Of a stretch of DNA of 64,000 nt, positions 44,400 through 53,097 are shown one piece after another (the stretch's first letter is position 1; every line of letters begins with the position of its first letter). The position numbers were made by a program, and so were the translations under genes. The DNA is from Pseudoduganella albidiflava. Its GTDB lineage: Bacteria > Pseudomonadota > Gammaproteobacteria > Burkholderiales > Burkholderiaceae_D. Location: the NCBI RefSeq assembly GCF_004322755.1, contig NZ_CP036401.1, forward strand, positions 7,192,001 through 7,256,000, read 5' to 3'. The notes below the pieces were generated by a model that searched no databases, was not told the origin of the DNA, and saw only the letters and a list, made by a program, of their open reading frames with translations.

Positions 44400-44892
44400 G
44401 AAAAGCTCCAGGAAAGGATGGTTGCGCTGCCATTGTCGCCGGTTTTGCGGTGACGTTGGTGTTGCAAGACGCACATAGTGGTACGGAAAGCAAAAAAGGC
44501 GGGAAAGGGGGGATTTATGGGATGGTGGCGGGGTGGATGGGGTGGGGTTGCGGAGCGGACGGGGCGAACGGAGCGAAGCCGGCGGAGAAAGGAACGGGGC
44601 GAAGCGGGAAAGCGGAGGGTGCGAAGCGAGGAGGCTTAGCGAAGCGGAGAGGGTTAGCGAAGCGGATGGGGGAAGCGAAGCTGATGGGGGAAGCGAAAGC
44701 GCCGCTTCGCGGATGGGGTAAGGCAGGGGGCGCGAAGCGTTGCTTCGCGAGGTTACCGCTCCGCGGGTGGGGCTCGGCCACGTCCCGCGGCCCGCGGATT
44801 CGCTGGTAAGCGAGCCGCAGCCCTGCATGGCTGCGGCGTTCGGCAGGCGCGAGGCAATGCCTCGCGAAACCCCTGCCTCACTCCCTTCGATC
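44400..44892. other. G-rich, low-complexity intergenic region
   Basis: No convincing gene lies here. From about 44500 to 44740 the + strand is strongly G/A biased, with repeated GCGAAGCG, GATGGGGGAAGCGAAG and GGGG runs; 44500-44548 contains several G3-G4 tracts separated by short loops and could fold as a G-quadruplex. Short inverted pairs such as CGCTTCGCG and GCGAAGCG also occur. The reading frames through it are proline/serine or glycine/lysine low-complexity. Confidence 0.55.
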
Positions 44893-45001
44893 CCCGCCGT
44901 GCTTCCCGCAGGGGAAGCACTCCGCTGCGCTGCGCATCGGACGCAAAAAAGCCCGGCAAGCCGGGCTTTTTTACTGATGCTGGCGGAGCGGACGGGGCTC
45001 G
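44893..45001. repeat. 109-bp direct repeat, first copy, ending in a tRNA-Asp 3' remnant
   Basis: Nearly identical (one mismatch seen, CGG versus CAG) to 45052-45160, at an offset of 159 bp. The last 21 bases (44981-45001) are the 3' end of a tRNA-Asp gene on the minus strand, after which homology to the tRNA stops. It includes a bidirectional terminator hairpin. Confidence 0.88.
44945..44972 (-). terminator. Bidirectional terminator downstream of the tRNA-Asp remnant
   Basis: GCCCGGC and GCCGGGC with a two-base spacer, flanked by six A on the left and six T on the right, so it works in both directions. It matches the hairpin at 45104-45131. Confidence 0.88.
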
Positions 45002-45051
45002 CCGACATCCTGCCGGCCGCGAATTCGCTTGCAAGCGAATTCCTTCGAGCT

Positions 45052-45160
45052 CCCGCCGTGCTTCCCGCAGGGGAAGCACTCCGCTGCGCTGCGCATCAGA
45101 CGCAAAAAAGCCCGGCAAGCCGGGCTTTTTTACTGATGCTGGCGGAGCGGACGGGGCTCG
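45052..45160. repeat. 109-bp direct repeat, second copy, overlapping the intact tRNA-Asp
   Basis: Partner of 44893-45001. Here the repeat runs into the intact tRNA-Asp gene, sharing its final 21 bases. The pair indicates a duplication followed by loss of most of one tRNA copy. Confidence 0.88.
45104..45131 (-). terminator. Terminator after the distal tRNA-Asp
   Basis: The same AAAAAA-GCCCGGC-AA-GCCGGGC-TTTTTT hairpin as at 44945, starting eight bases beyond the tRNA 3' end on the minus strand. Confidence 0.9.
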
Positions 45161-45216
45161 AACCCGCGACCCCCGGCGTGACAGGCCGGTATTCTAACCA
45201 ACTGAACTACCGCTCC
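45140..45216 (-). tRNA. tRNA-Asp (GTC), distal copy
   Basis: 77 bases. Read on the minus strand it begins GGAGCGGTAGTTCAGTTGGT, has anticodon GTC in CCTGTCACG, the T-arm GGTTCGAGCCC and an encoded CCA end. The acceptor stem GGAGCGG/CCGCTCC pairs perfectly. It is identical to the copy at 45308. Confidence 0.97.
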
Positions 45217-45271
45217 AATCAGTACCTGCTTGCGCAAGCACTGAGAAAAACTGCGTCGCTGCTGCGACAAG

Positions 45272-45299
45272 AAAAAAGCCCGGTATGTCGGGCTCTTTT
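45272..45299 (-). terminator. Terminator between the two tRNA-Asp genes
   Basis: On the minus strand AGCCCG and CGGGCT flank a six-base loop and are followed by a run of five or more T. It starts nine bases after the end of the proximal tRNA-Asp. Confidence 0.8.
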
Positions 45300-45307
45300 C
45301 AGAATCC

Positions 45308-45384
45308 TGGCGGAGCGGACGGGGCTCGAACCCGCGACCCCCGGCGTGACAGGCCGGTATTCTAACCAACTGAACTACCGCTCC
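45308..45384 (-). tRNA. tRNA-Asp (GTC), proximal copy
   Basis: 77 bases, identical in sequence to the distal tRNA-Asp, with anticodon GTC and encoded CCA. It follows tRNA-Val by 21 bases, so both come from one precursor transcript. Confidence 0.97.
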
Positions 45385-45405
45385 AGGTCTTCAACATCGA
45401 TTGCG

Positions 45406-45481
45406 TGGTGGGCGCTGAGAGGCTCGAACTCCCGACCTAATCCTTGTAAGGGATCCGCTCTACCAACTGAGCTAAGCGCCC
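45406..45481 (-). tRNA. tRNA-Val (TAC)
   Basis: 76 bases on the minus strand. It begins GGGCGCTTAGCTCAGTTGGT, anticodon TAC in CCTTACAAG, T-arm GAGTTCGAGCCTC, encoded CCA. The acceptor stem GGGCGCT/AGCGCCC is perfect. It is the first tRNA of the cluster. Confidence 0.97.
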
Positions 45482-45795
45482 TCATCACCTTCGATGCTTC
45501 GAACGTTTGTCACAACGTTCAGAAGAGGCCGTATTCTACTGCGCTGTTTTGAGATTCCGCAAGGGATTTCGCGAAATAATTTCCATCCGGTCTCATGTGG
45601 TGACCCACCCGGCATCCGGTCGCGGAATGCAAGCGCGTATTTCCGTACCGGGCACGTCATGGAGTCCCCGGGATGGCTGTTTATCCGCAGACTTGCCTGC
45701 CTGGCCAACACGCGAATCCATCGCCGTTACGTCCACGCCATTGCCAGGTGGACCACCACCAATGCTACGCTGCGGTTTTTCCCGCGGGAGACCCG
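45482..45795 (-). promoter_or_regulatory. Promoter region of the tRNA cluster (and of the divergent MFS gene)
   Basis: A 314-bp gap. On the minus strand, TTGCGG (45557-45562) and TAGAAT (45533-45538) are separated by 18 bases, a good sigma-70 promoter about 50 bp before tRNA-Val. In the leader, GAACGTT and AACGTTC (45501-45520) form an inverted repeat. For the divergent MFS gene only a ribosome binding site (GGGAG before 45796) is clear. Confidence 0.6.
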
Positions 45796-47079
45796 ATGAA
45801 CGCCATCAACGACGATGCCGGCCTCGATGCGCTGTACGGACGCGTCAGCCGCCGCCTGCTGCCGTTCCTGTTCCTGTGCTACGTGGCGGCCTACCTGGAC
45901 CGCGTCAACGTGGGCTTCGCCAAGCTGCAGATGCAGGCCGACCTGGCGCTGTCGGATACCGTCTACGGCATCGGTGCCGGCATCTTCTTCATCGGCTACT
46001 TCGTGTTCGAGGTGCCGTCGAACCTGGTGATGGAAAAGGTGGGCGCGCGGCGCTGGATCGCCCGCATCATGGTCAGCTGGGGCCTGGTATCGGCGGCCAC
46101 GATGTTCGCCACCGGCCCCGTCAGCTTCTACGTGCTGCGCTTCCTGCTCGGCGTCGCCGAAGCGGGCTTCTTCCCGGGCGTGGTGCTGTATCTCACCTAC
46201 TGGTATCCGGCGCACCGCCGCGCCCGCATCGTGGCGCTGTTCATGAGCGGCGTGGCGGTGGCGGGCGTGGTGGGCGGGCCGCTGTCCGGCGCCATCATGG
46301 CGGCCTTCGCCGGGCAGGCGGGGCTGCATGGCTGGCAGTGGCTGTTCCTGCTGGAAGGCTTGCCGTCGGTCGCGCTGGGCATCTGGACGCTGTTCTACCT
46401 CGACGACAATATCCGCGCCGCGCGCTGGCTGGACGATGCGTCCAAGGCCGTGCTGGAACGCGAGCTGTCGGCGGAGGCGGCGACCAAACGGCACCTGCCG
46501 CTGCGCCAGGTGTTCGCCAGCGGCACCGTGTGGCTGCTGGCGCTGATGTACTTCCTGTTCGTGATGGGCCTGTACGGCGTGAGCTTCTGGCTGCCGCAAC
46601 TGCTGAAGAACAGCGGCGTGCGGGACGTCTTCCATATCGGCCTGCTCACAGCCATCCCGTACGGCGTGGCGGCCGTGGTCATGGTGCTGGCGGCGCGGCA
46701 CTCGGACCGCAGCGGCGAGCGGCGCTGGCATATAGCGATCGCCGGTTTCGCCGGTGCCGCCGGCCTGGTGGCGGCCACCGCGTGGGCCGATGACACGGTG
46801 CTGGCGCTGGCCGCGCTGTCGGTCGCCACGGCCGGCATCCTCACCACGTTCCCGATCTTCTGGAGCCTGCCGACGGCGCTGCTGGGCGGTACCGCGGCCG
46901 CGGCGGGCATCGCGCTGATCAATTCGGTCGGCAACCTGGCCGGCTTTGCCAGCCCGTACCTGGTGGGGGCGCTGCGCGATGCCACCGGCAGCACCGCCGT
47001 CGGCATATCGGTGCTCGCGGCCAGCCTGGTGCTGGGCGGCCTGCTGGTGCTGGCACGCGGGCGATTACCCTCGACGTAA
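45796..47079 (+). CDS. MFS transporter, anion:cation symporter (ACS) family
   Basis: A 427-residue, 12-helix permease. The N-terminus RVSRRLLPFLFLCYVAAYLDR-type segment and NVGFAKLQMQADL, then GYFVFEVPSNLVMEKVGARRWIAR, are hallmarks of the ACS family (phthalate, tartrate, 4-hydroxyphenylacetate and similar organic anions). Residues near 85-100 hold the MFS motif between helices 2 and 3. A central cytoplasmic loop (DDASKAVLERELSAEA) separates the halves. No catabolic genes are adjacent, so the substrate is unknown beyond a probable carboxylate. It is divergent from the tRNA cluster. Confidence 0.9.
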   Translation: MNAINDDAGLDALYGRVSRRLLPFLFLCYVAAYLDRVNVGFAKLQMQADLALSDTVYGIGAGIFFIGYFVFEVPSNLVMEKVGARRWIARIMVSWGLVSAATMFATGPVSFYVLRFLLGVAEAGFFPGVVLYLTYWYPAHRRARIVALFMSGVAVAGVVGGPLSGAIMAAFAGQAGLHGWQWLFLLEGLPSVALGIWTLFYLDDNIRAARWLDDASKAVLERELSAEAATKRHLPLRQVFASGTVWLLALMYFLFVMGLYGVSFWLPQLLKNSGVRDVFHIGLLTAIPYGVAAVVMVLAARHSDRSGERRWHIAIAGFAGAAGLVAATAWADDTVLALAALSVATAGILTTFPIFWSLPTALLGGTAAAAGIALINSVGNLAGFASPYLVGALRDATGSTAVGISVLAASLVLGGLLVLARGRLPST

Positions 47080-47138
47080 TCGCCGCGCGGCGGTGGCAGT
47101 GGCAGAATGACAATCCATCACGTATCGCGGGAGGCGGC

Positions 47139-47981
47139 ATGAATGCACCGGACGGCTATTTCAGCGACTTCGCCAACGCCTTGCGCTACTGGCGCGGCAA
47201 ACGCGGCCTGTCCCAGCTGAAGCTGGCGACCGAGGCCGACATTTCGCAGCGCCACATCAGCTTCCTGGAAAGTGCCCGCTCGCAGCCCAGCCGGGAGCTG
47301 GTGCTGAAGCTGGGCATCGTGCTCGACGTGCCGCTGCGGCATCGCAACGGCATGCTGCTGGCCGCCGGCTTCGCGCCGGCCTACCAGGAGCGCCACCTCT
47401 CCGATCCCGAGATGGCCGCGGTGCGCAAGGCGCTGGACTTCATGCTGGCGCAGGCGGCACCGTACCCGGCGCTGGTGGTGGACCGCTTGTGGAACCTGGT
47501 GATGGCGAACGCGCCGGCGGCCGCGATGATGCGCTTCTTCCTCGGCTTGCCGGACGATGCGCCGATCCCGTGCGACGGCAGCGTGAACGTGGTGCGGATG
47601 ACGCTGGACCCGCACGGCTTGCGGCCCGCGATCGCCAATTGGGAAGAGGTCTGCGCCGACCAGCTGCAATGGATCGCCCGCGAGGCACTGGGCGACGGGC
47701 CGGGCAGCGAAGCGCAGGCACTGCTGGAGGAGTTGCTGGCACTGCCGGGCATCCACGCGGCCGGCCGGGTGCCCAACCTGGAACGCCGCGCGCTGCCGTT
47801 CCTGCCGGTGACGCTGTCGAAGGATGGCGTGGAACTGAACCTGTTCACCACCATCACCACGCTGGGCACGCCGCGCGATGTGACCGTGCACGAATTGCGG
47901 CTCGAATCGTTCTTTCCCGCGGACGACGCCACCGCGGCATGGTTCAATCGCCGCGCGGCTCCGCCAGGCAGGCCGGCCTAG
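47139..47981 (+). CDS. XRE-family regulator with MmyB-like ligand-binding domain
   Basis: A 280-residue DNA-binding protein. The N-terminal helix-turn-helix (about residues 10-65) is seen in [20 protein letters not shown] and [20 protein letters not shown]. The C-terminal two-thirds ([20 protein letters not shown], later [20 protein letters not shown]) matches MmyB-like, PAS-fold domains that may bind a fatty-acid or other small ligand. It lies 59 bp after the MFS gene on the same strand, so it may control that permease. It ends with a four-base convergent overlap with the chemoreceptor. Confidence 0.88.
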   Translation: MNAPDGYFSDFANALRYWRGKRGLSQLKLATEADISQRHISFLESARSQPSRELVLKLGIVLDVPLRHRNGMLLAAGFAPAYQERHLSDPEMAAVRKALDFMLAQAAPYPALVVDRLWNLVMANAPAAAMMRFFLGLPDDAPIPCDGSVNVVRMTLDPHGLRPAIANWEEVCADQLQWIAREALGDGPGSEAQALLEELLALPGIHAAGRVPNLERRALPFLPVTLSKDGVELNLFTTITTLGTPRDVTVHELRLESFFPADDATAAWFNRRAAPPGRPA

Positions 47982-49729
47982 AACTCTTCCCAGTCGTCGC
48001 CTTCCGGCGCTTTCTTGGCGGGTGTTTTCACCGCGCCCTTGCCGGCAGCCGCGCGTGGCTGCACTGGCGCCTTGCCTGCCAGCTTCGGATGCGGCGGATG
48101 CGCCACCGCGGAGGCGGGCGGCACCGCATCGTGCGCGTGCGCCGGCGAATACGCGGCCGCGGCAAGCACCGGCGCGCTGGCACGGTCATCGATGCGGAAC
48201 ACGGCGATCGCGGCCGACAGGCGCTGCGCCTGCTCGCGCATGCTGGCCGCGGCGGCGGCGGCTTCCTCGACCAGCGCGGCGTTTTGCTGGGTGGCCGTGT
48301 CCATCGTGGTGATGGTGGTGTTGACCTGGGCGATGCCGGAACTCTGTTCCTGGCTGGCGGAAGCGATCTCGTTCATGATGTCGGCCACCTGCTGGACCGA
48401 GGTCACGATGCGGTCCATCGTCGAGCCGGCCTGGTCCACCAGGCGGCTGCCGGCATCCACTTTCTCGACCGAGTCGTTGATCAGTTCCTTGATCTCGCGC
48501 GCCGCGCTGGCCGAACGCTGCGCCAGGTTGCGCACTTCCGACGCCACGACCGCGAAGCCGCGGCCCTGTTCGCCCGCGCGGGCCGCTTCCACCGCGGCGT
48601 TCAGCGCCAGGATGTTGGTCTGGAAGGCGATGCCGTCGATGACGCCGATGATGTCGACGATCTTCGAGGAGCTTTCCTTGATCGACCCCATCGTTTCGAC
48701 CACCTGGCTGACCACCTGGCCGCCTTCGTTCGCATGGCTGGCGGCGGACACCACCAGCTGGTTCGCCTGGCGCGCGTTTTCCGCATTGGCCTGCACGGTG
48801 GAGGTCAGCTCCTCCATCGACGATGCCGTCTCTTCCAGGCTGGCGGCCTGCTGCTCCGTGCGGTTCGACAAGTCCATGTTGCCGCTGGCGATTTCCGCTG
48901 CCGCGGTATTGATCGTGTCGGTACTGTCGCGCACCGTGCGCACGGTGCCGGTCAGGGCCGTGGTCATGTCGCGCAGGGCAGCCAGCAGGCGGCCCATTTC
49001 ATCGTTGCGTGTCGTGGCGATCTGCGCCGTGAGGTCGCCGGAGGCCACCGTTTCGGCGATCTGCACCGCTTCGCCGACCGGGCCGGTCACGGACCGCGTG
49101 ATCAGCCAGCCGATCAAGGCCGACACGATCGTGGCCAGCACCACCAGCACGACCATCAGCGTGGTGGCCGACCTGGCCGCCGCGGTGGCGGCTTCGGCAT
49201 CGCGCGTCATCAGCTCGCGCTGCACTTTCAACAGTTCGTCGAGGTGGCGGAAGTACACGGTCTGGGCCGGGATCACGCTGGCGAACATGGCTTGCACGGC
49301 ACCTTCGCGGTCGCCGCCGCGGTACTGGGCGATCGCCTTGTCGAGCAATTCCTTGTAGGCGAAGTAGGCGGTGTTCTGCTGGTCGAAAATGGCGCGCACG
49401 TCGGGCGTCAGTTCGGACTTGGCCATTGCCGCGGCCGCTTCGCCGCCGACCCGGTCGGCCTCGGCCATCTGGCGCAGGAATTCCTGGGTTTGCGCGGCAT
49501 CCGGCGTCAGCATCGCGTTGCGCACGGCCTGCGCACCACGGTTGACCTGGCTGCGCATGTTGTTGAGCAGCGTGACCTTCGCATAGCGGTCGTTGACCAG
49601 CTGTTCGGTACGGCCCGCCACTTCCTGGATGCGGCTGATGCCGATCATGGACATCAGCAGCATGATGACGATGGTCACCGCGAAGCCCAGGGCAAGACGG
49701 GCACCGATACGCAGATTGGAAAGATTCAC
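47978..49729 (-). CDS. Methyl-accepting chemotaxis protein (4HB sensor)
   Basis: A 583-residue chemoreceptor. TM1 (about residues 10-30) and TM2 (about 186-210) enclose a four-helix-bundle periplasmic sensor ([20 protein letters not shown]). HAMP follows, then the long coiled-coil signalling domain whose hairpin tip contains [20 protein letters not shown] (from about residue 396). The C-terminus has an Ala/Pro linker ending in DDWEEF, a tethering pentapeptide (WEEF type) that recruits CheR or CheB. The GTG at 49729 is preceded by GGGGGA. No che genes are near, so it feeds a distant pathway; the attractant is unknown. Confidence 0.93.
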   Translation of the reverse strand: MNLSNLRIGARLALGFAVTIVIMLLMSMIGISRIQEVAGRTEQLVNDRYAKVTLLNNMRSQVNRGAQAVRNAMLTPDAAQTQEFLRQMAEADRVGGEAAAAMAKSELTPDVRAIFDQQNTAYFAYKELLDKAIAQYRGGDREGAVQAMFASVIPAQTVYFRHLDELLKVQRELMTRDAEAATAAARSATTLMVVLVVLATIVSALIGWLITRSVTGPVGEAVQIAETVASGDLTAQIATTRNDEMGRLLAALRDMTTALTGTVRTVRDSTDTINTAAAEIASGNMDLSNRTEQQAASLEETASSMEELTSTVQANAENARQANQLVVSAASHANEGGQVVSQVVETMGSIKESSSKIVDIIGVIDGIAFQTNILALNAAVEAARAGEQGRGFAVVASEVRNLAQRSASAAREIKELINDSVEKVDAGSRLVDQAGSTMDRIVTSVQQVADIMNEIASASQEQSSGIAQVNTTITTMDTATQQNAALVEEAAAAAASMREQAQRLSAAIAVFRIDDRASAPVLAAAAYSPAHAHDAVPPASAVAHPPHPKLAGKAPVQPRAAAGKGAVKTPAKKAPEGDDWEEF

Positions 49730-49745
49730 AAGCAGTTCCCCCGGG

Positions 49746-50837
49746 TCAGTATGAATGGCGCACGCCCACGCCATAGCTCATGGCGGAGGGCAGCGTGGTG
49801 ATGCGATCGCGCATCGCGACCGTGTACAGATCGGTGCGTTTCGACAGCCGGTAGTCGTAGCCCAGCGATGCCGTGCGGCGCGATCGCCCGGTGCCGAACA
49901 GCGTGCCGCCGCGGCGCGTATCGGCCACGTCGAACAGCACGGCGCCGGGGCCGGCGGGCATCGAGAAGCCCACGCTATAGGTGCGGTCGCGCAAGCCTTC
50001 GGCGCCAGCCGCGTCGTTCAGGGTGCGCTGCCATGTGCCGTACAGCTTGATGCGCGTGAAATCGTAGGTGGCGCCGACGAACACGGCACGCTGTTCGTCC
50101 AGCAGCGCGTAGTTCACCGGACTGCGCGTGGCATCGATGATGGGGGCACCCGAGTTGGGGTTGCTGGCGCGTACCCGGTGCACGAACGTCGTCAGCGCCA
50201 GCGGGCCGTTGTTGTACATCGCGCTGATGGCCAGGTTGTTCCGATCCGAGTCGCCGCCCCGTTCGCCGGCCTGGTAGTGCAGTCCGGCGCGCAGGCCGCC
50301 GAACGATGGCGTGGTGTACACCACCTGGTTGCTCCAGCCGCTGTCGCCGGCGTTCGTCGAGGCCCACGTGCGCGCGGCGAACGGTCCGGTGGGCACGTAG
50401 GAATGCAGCACCAGCGGCGAGAACGTGAACGAATCGCCGAACGGGTTGAACAGGATGTTGGGCAGGAAGCTGGGCGCCGAGGCGCGGCCCACCTGCAGCC
50501 GGCCGAGGCGGCCGACCAGCGCCACGTTGGCATCGCGCGAGAACAGGTTGTCGCCGGCGAAACGGCCGGACACGCCGGTATCGGTCTGGAAGAAGCCGGT
50601 CAGGTAGAACTCCGCGTACAGGCCATCGCCCAGATCTTCCTTGCCGCGGAAGCCGAACCACGACGTGGTCATGCCGCCGCTGCCCAGTACCGTGGTGCGG
50701 TCGGCATCGCCGCTGTTCTTCATCGAGCCCACGAAGGCATCGACACCGCCCATGATCGTGATCGAGGTCTGCGCCGTGGCGGGCAGCGCGCAGGCAAGTA
50801 GAGCAACACAGCAGGAAAGACGGGGAATGAGTGTCAT
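49746..50837 (-). CDS. Gram-negative porin (Porin_4/OmpC-like)
   Basis: A 363-residue outer-membrane porin with a signal peptide ([20 protein letters not shown], cleavage after TAQ or ATA). The mature N-terminus ([15 protein letters not shown]) and [20 protein letters not shown] are typical of betaproteobacterial general porins, which form 16-stranded trimers. [20 protein letters not shown] marks strands around the constriction loop. The chain ends RHSY with a terminal aromatic residue. It sits 16 bp before the chemoreceptor GTG on the same strand, so the two may be co-transcribed. Pore selectivity cannot be read from the sequence. Confidence 0.93.
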   Translation of the reverse strand: MTLIPRLSCCVALLACALPATAQTSITIMGGVDAFVGSMKNSGDADRTTVLGSGGMTTSWFGFRGKEDLGDGLYAEFYLTGFFQTDTGVSGRFAGDNLFSRDANVALVGRLGRLQVGRASAPSFLPNILFNPFGDSFTFSPLVLHSYVPTGPFAARTWASTNAGDSGWSNQVVYTTPSFGGLRAGLHYQAGERGGDSDRNNLAISAMYNNGPLALTTFVHRVRASNPNSGAPIIDATRSPVNYALLDEQRAVFVGATYDFTRIKLYGTWQRTLNDAAGAEGLRDRTYSVGFSMPAGPGAVLFDVADTRRGGTLFGTGRSRRTASLGYDYRLSKRTDLYTVAMRDRITTLPSAMSYGVGVRHSY

Positions 50838-51000
50838 GTTCGCGTGGCTGGTTGAAAGAACCGATGGTACGCGTGTTCCCCCCGCGCACGATATCCGCGC
50901 GCCTCTACTGTTGCGTAAATACGATGGATAAAATGGCACTAAGTAATTGAAAAATAAACCAAATGTGACAACGTTCCGGGGCGCTGGCGGGCGCTGCCGC

Positions 51001-51022
51001 ATACTGGATATAATCCCAGTAT
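51001..51022 (+). promoter_or_regulatory. LexA-like (SOS) palindrome upstream of dinB
   Basis: ATACTGG (51001-51007) and CCAGTAT (51016-51022) are perfect inverted repeats around ATATAATC, giving the CTG-N10-CAG pattern of proteobacterial LexA sites. It lies 44 bp before the dinB ATG and overlaps a TATAAT that could be the -10 box, a position that would block transcription when LexA is bound. Confidence 0.65.
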
Positions 51023-51065
51023 CAGTCTTTCCCACGCTCAGTCTTTTCCCCAGCCTCGACAAGCC

Positions 51066-52217
51066 ATGGTCCCGCCGCGCCGCATTGCCCACCTCGACAT
51101 GGATGCGTTTTTCGCGTCGGTGGAACTGCTGCGCTATCCGGAATTGCGCGGCTTGCCCGTGGTCGTGGGCGGCGGCTCGCGCCACCAGCCGGTACTGCAG
51201 CCGGACGGCACGCGCCGCTTCTCGAAGCTGCGCGACTACGCCGGCCGCGGGGTCGTCACCACATCCACCTACGAAGCGCGCGCACTGGGCGTGTTTTCCG
51301 CGATGGGAACGATGAAGGCCGCCGCGCTGGCGCCCGAGGCGATCCTGCTGCCGACCGATTTCGAGTCGTACAAGCGCTATTCGCGGCTGTTCAAGGAAGC
51401 CGTGGCCACCATCGTGCCGGACATCGAGGACCGCGGCATCGACGAGATCTACCTCGACCTGACCGACCATCCGGAAGAAACGCGCGCCCTCGGCATGCGG
51501 CTGAAGGCGGCCGTGAAGGATGCCACGGGCTTGACCTGCTCGATCGGCATCGCGCCGAACAAATTGCTGGCGAAGATCAGTTCCGACCTGGACAAGCCGG
51601 ACGGGCTCACCATCATCGGCTTCGACGACGTGCCGAAGCGCATCTGGCCGCTGTCGGCCAAGAAGATCAACGGCATCGGCCCGAAAGCCTATGCGAAGCT
51701 GACATCGCTCGGCATCGAGACGGTGGGCCAGCTGGCCCAGGCCGATCCGAAACTGCTGCAGGAACACTTCGGCCTCCATTCCGCCGAATGGCTGCACCGG
51801 GTGGCGCACGGGCATGACGAGCGGGCGGTGGAAACCCGTTCCGATCCGAAAGGCGTGAGCCGTGAAACCACCTTCGAGCGCGACCTGCACGCGAAGCACG
51901 ACCGCGATACCTTGTCGGAGATTTTCACGCGGCTGTGCACGAAACTGTCGGACGACCTGCACCGCAAGCGTTTCGCCGGCCGCACCGTGGGCATCAAGCT
52001 GCGCTATGCCGATTTCCGCACCGTGACGCGCGACGTGACCTTGCCGTCGCCGACGGCCGATGCAGCCACGATCCGCCGCGCCGCCGGCGAATGCCTGCGG
52101 CGCGTGCCGCTGGACCAGCGCTTGCGGTTGCTGGGCGTACGGGTCAGCGCGCTGGTACCGCTCGACGAGGCCGAGCGGTACCGGGTGGGGGAGCAGGGGG
52201 AGCTGTTTCCGGTGTGA
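51066..52217 (+). CDS. dinB: DNA polymerase IV (Y-family translesion polymerase)
   Basis: A 383-residue error-prone polymerase that bypasses lesions such as N2-guanine adducts. The palm catalytic residues are in HLDMDAFFASVE (D11 region) and GIDEIYLDLTD (Asp-Glu). STYEARALGVFSAMG is the fingers segment, and the thumb and little-finger domains follow (INGIGPKAYAKL; SRETTFERDL). The last residues QGELFPV contain a QxxLF beta-clamp-binding motif. Compared with E. coli DinB (351 residues) there is an insertion after VVVGGGSRHQP, typical of some betaproteobacteria. The LexA-like palindrome upstream predicts SOS induction. Confidence 0.96.
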   Translation: MVPPRRIAHLDMDAFFASVELLRYPELRGLPVVVGGGSRHQPVLQPDGTRRFSKLRDYAGRGVVTTSTYEARALGVFSAMGTMKAAALAPEAILLPTDFESYKRYSRLFKEAVATIVPDIEDRGIDEIYLDLTDHPEETRALGMRLKAAVKDATGLTCSIGIAPNKLLAKISSDLDKPDGLTIIGFDDVPKRIWPLSAKKINGIGPKAYAKLTSLGIETVGQLAQADPKLLQEHFGLHSAEWLHRVAHGHDERAVETRSDPKGVSRETTFERDLHAKHDRDTLSEIFTRLCTKLSDDLHRKRFAGRTVGIKLRYADFRTVTRDVTLPSPTADAATIRRAAGECLRRVPLDQRLRLLGVRVSALVPLDEAERYRVGEQGELFPV

Positions 52218-52219
52218 GG

Positions 52220-52795
52220 CTAGGGGATTGGCGCGATGCGGAGGTTGGCGAGCACCAGGTCATACAACTCCGGTGTCAATTCGCCAGCCAGCGTGTACAC
52301 CGTGTCACCACCCTCGACAACGATCTGGACCGTTTGCGTCTCGGCCTCTGCCGCTTCGATCCAGTAAGCATGCAATCTGCCCTTGGAAGCCTTGGTATAA
52401 CGGATGGCTCTTTCCACTCCCTCTGCCTGGCGCGCCAGCGAGTGGCCGTTCGGGCGGCCGAGCATGTCGAGAAATTGTTGGCCGGTGGTACTGCAAGGCA
52501 GTTCAGGGTATCTCCCGATGACCTCTTGTCGTGGCGATCCAAGCAAGATCAAGGAGCGTCCGGGCAGGGCGCCTCGAAGCAGCAGATGAAGACCGGTTGC
52601 GCCAGGAAAGGCGAATACCCGATCGATCGATGTATCGGGCAAACGCAATTCCAGCTCGCCAAATTGCAGGGTCATGCAGCCGGGGCAGGGCGCGGGGCGC
52701 GGCCACGGACGCGATTCGAGGCGGTTTGCGCCGGATGCGGATAGGTGACAAGTCAACAATGCTGCCACTGCAAGCGACATCCAGTTACGGATCAT
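52220..52795 (-). CDS. Exported protein of unknown function
   Basis: A 191-residue protein with a signal peptide (MIRNWMSLAVAALLTCHLSA, cleavage after ASGA or LSA). The mature part has an N-terminal CPGC motif, then two beta-rich modules (MTLQFGELELRLPDTSIDRV and TGLHLLLRGALPGRSLILLG) and a C-terminal segment (GGDTVYTLAGELTPELYDLV). No family was recognised. It is convergent with dinB, with two bases between the stops. A very short frame upstream overlaps its start by four bases (ATGA), suggesting translational coupling. Confidence 0.65.
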   Translation of the reverse strand: MIRNWMSLAVAALLTCHLSASGANRLESRPWPRPAPCPGCMTLQFGELELRLPDTSIDRVFAFPGATGLHLLLRGALPGRSLILLGSPRQEVIGRYPELPCSTTGQQFLDMLGRPNGHSLARQAEGVERAIRYTKASKGRLHAYWIEAAEAETQTVQIVVEGGDTVYTLAGELTPELYDLVLANLRIAPIP

Positions 52796-52878
52796 GCCCG
52801 CACCTTGCCGCGTGGAATAGCATCGATCATTTTTTTCATCACCGCTGCACGCATTTCGTCTGCCATGGGATGCTCCAT
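52792..52878 (-). CDS. Candidate 24-28-residue coupled leader peptide
   Basis: Reads MEHPMADEMRAAVMKKMIDA then IPRGKVRA. The inner ATG at 52866 has GGAG six bases upstream and is the better start, giving 24 residues. The stop TGA overlaps the ATG of the exported protein by four bases (ATGA), as in coupled genes. It is charged and probably helical. Too short for any family call. The rest of 52879-53097 shows no gene. Confidence 0.3.
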   Translation of the reverse strand: MEHPMADEMRAAVMKKMIDAIPRGKVRA

Positions 52879-53097
52879 TGAGGGTTGAGGAGAGGAATCA
52901 CTCAACAGTAGAAGGGCGCCGGCAGCCACGGCTTGAGGACCGTCAGGGATGGCAATTCATGCGGATCGAATAGATCGGATACAGCTTTGGAGTGCAAGCG
53001 TTTCAGCCCCCGACGCATCGAAAATCGCGGTAGTGCCTGCGCCGGGCCGGGTGTAAAATGCTGAGCTTTGCAACGCGTAAAACAAGGTCATTTGAGC

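Noticed and set aside
44515..44781. 88-codon minus-strand frame in the G-rich region
   Set aside because: Translation is a Pro/Phe/Ala/Ser low-complexity repeat produced by the nucleotide repeats; no start signal.
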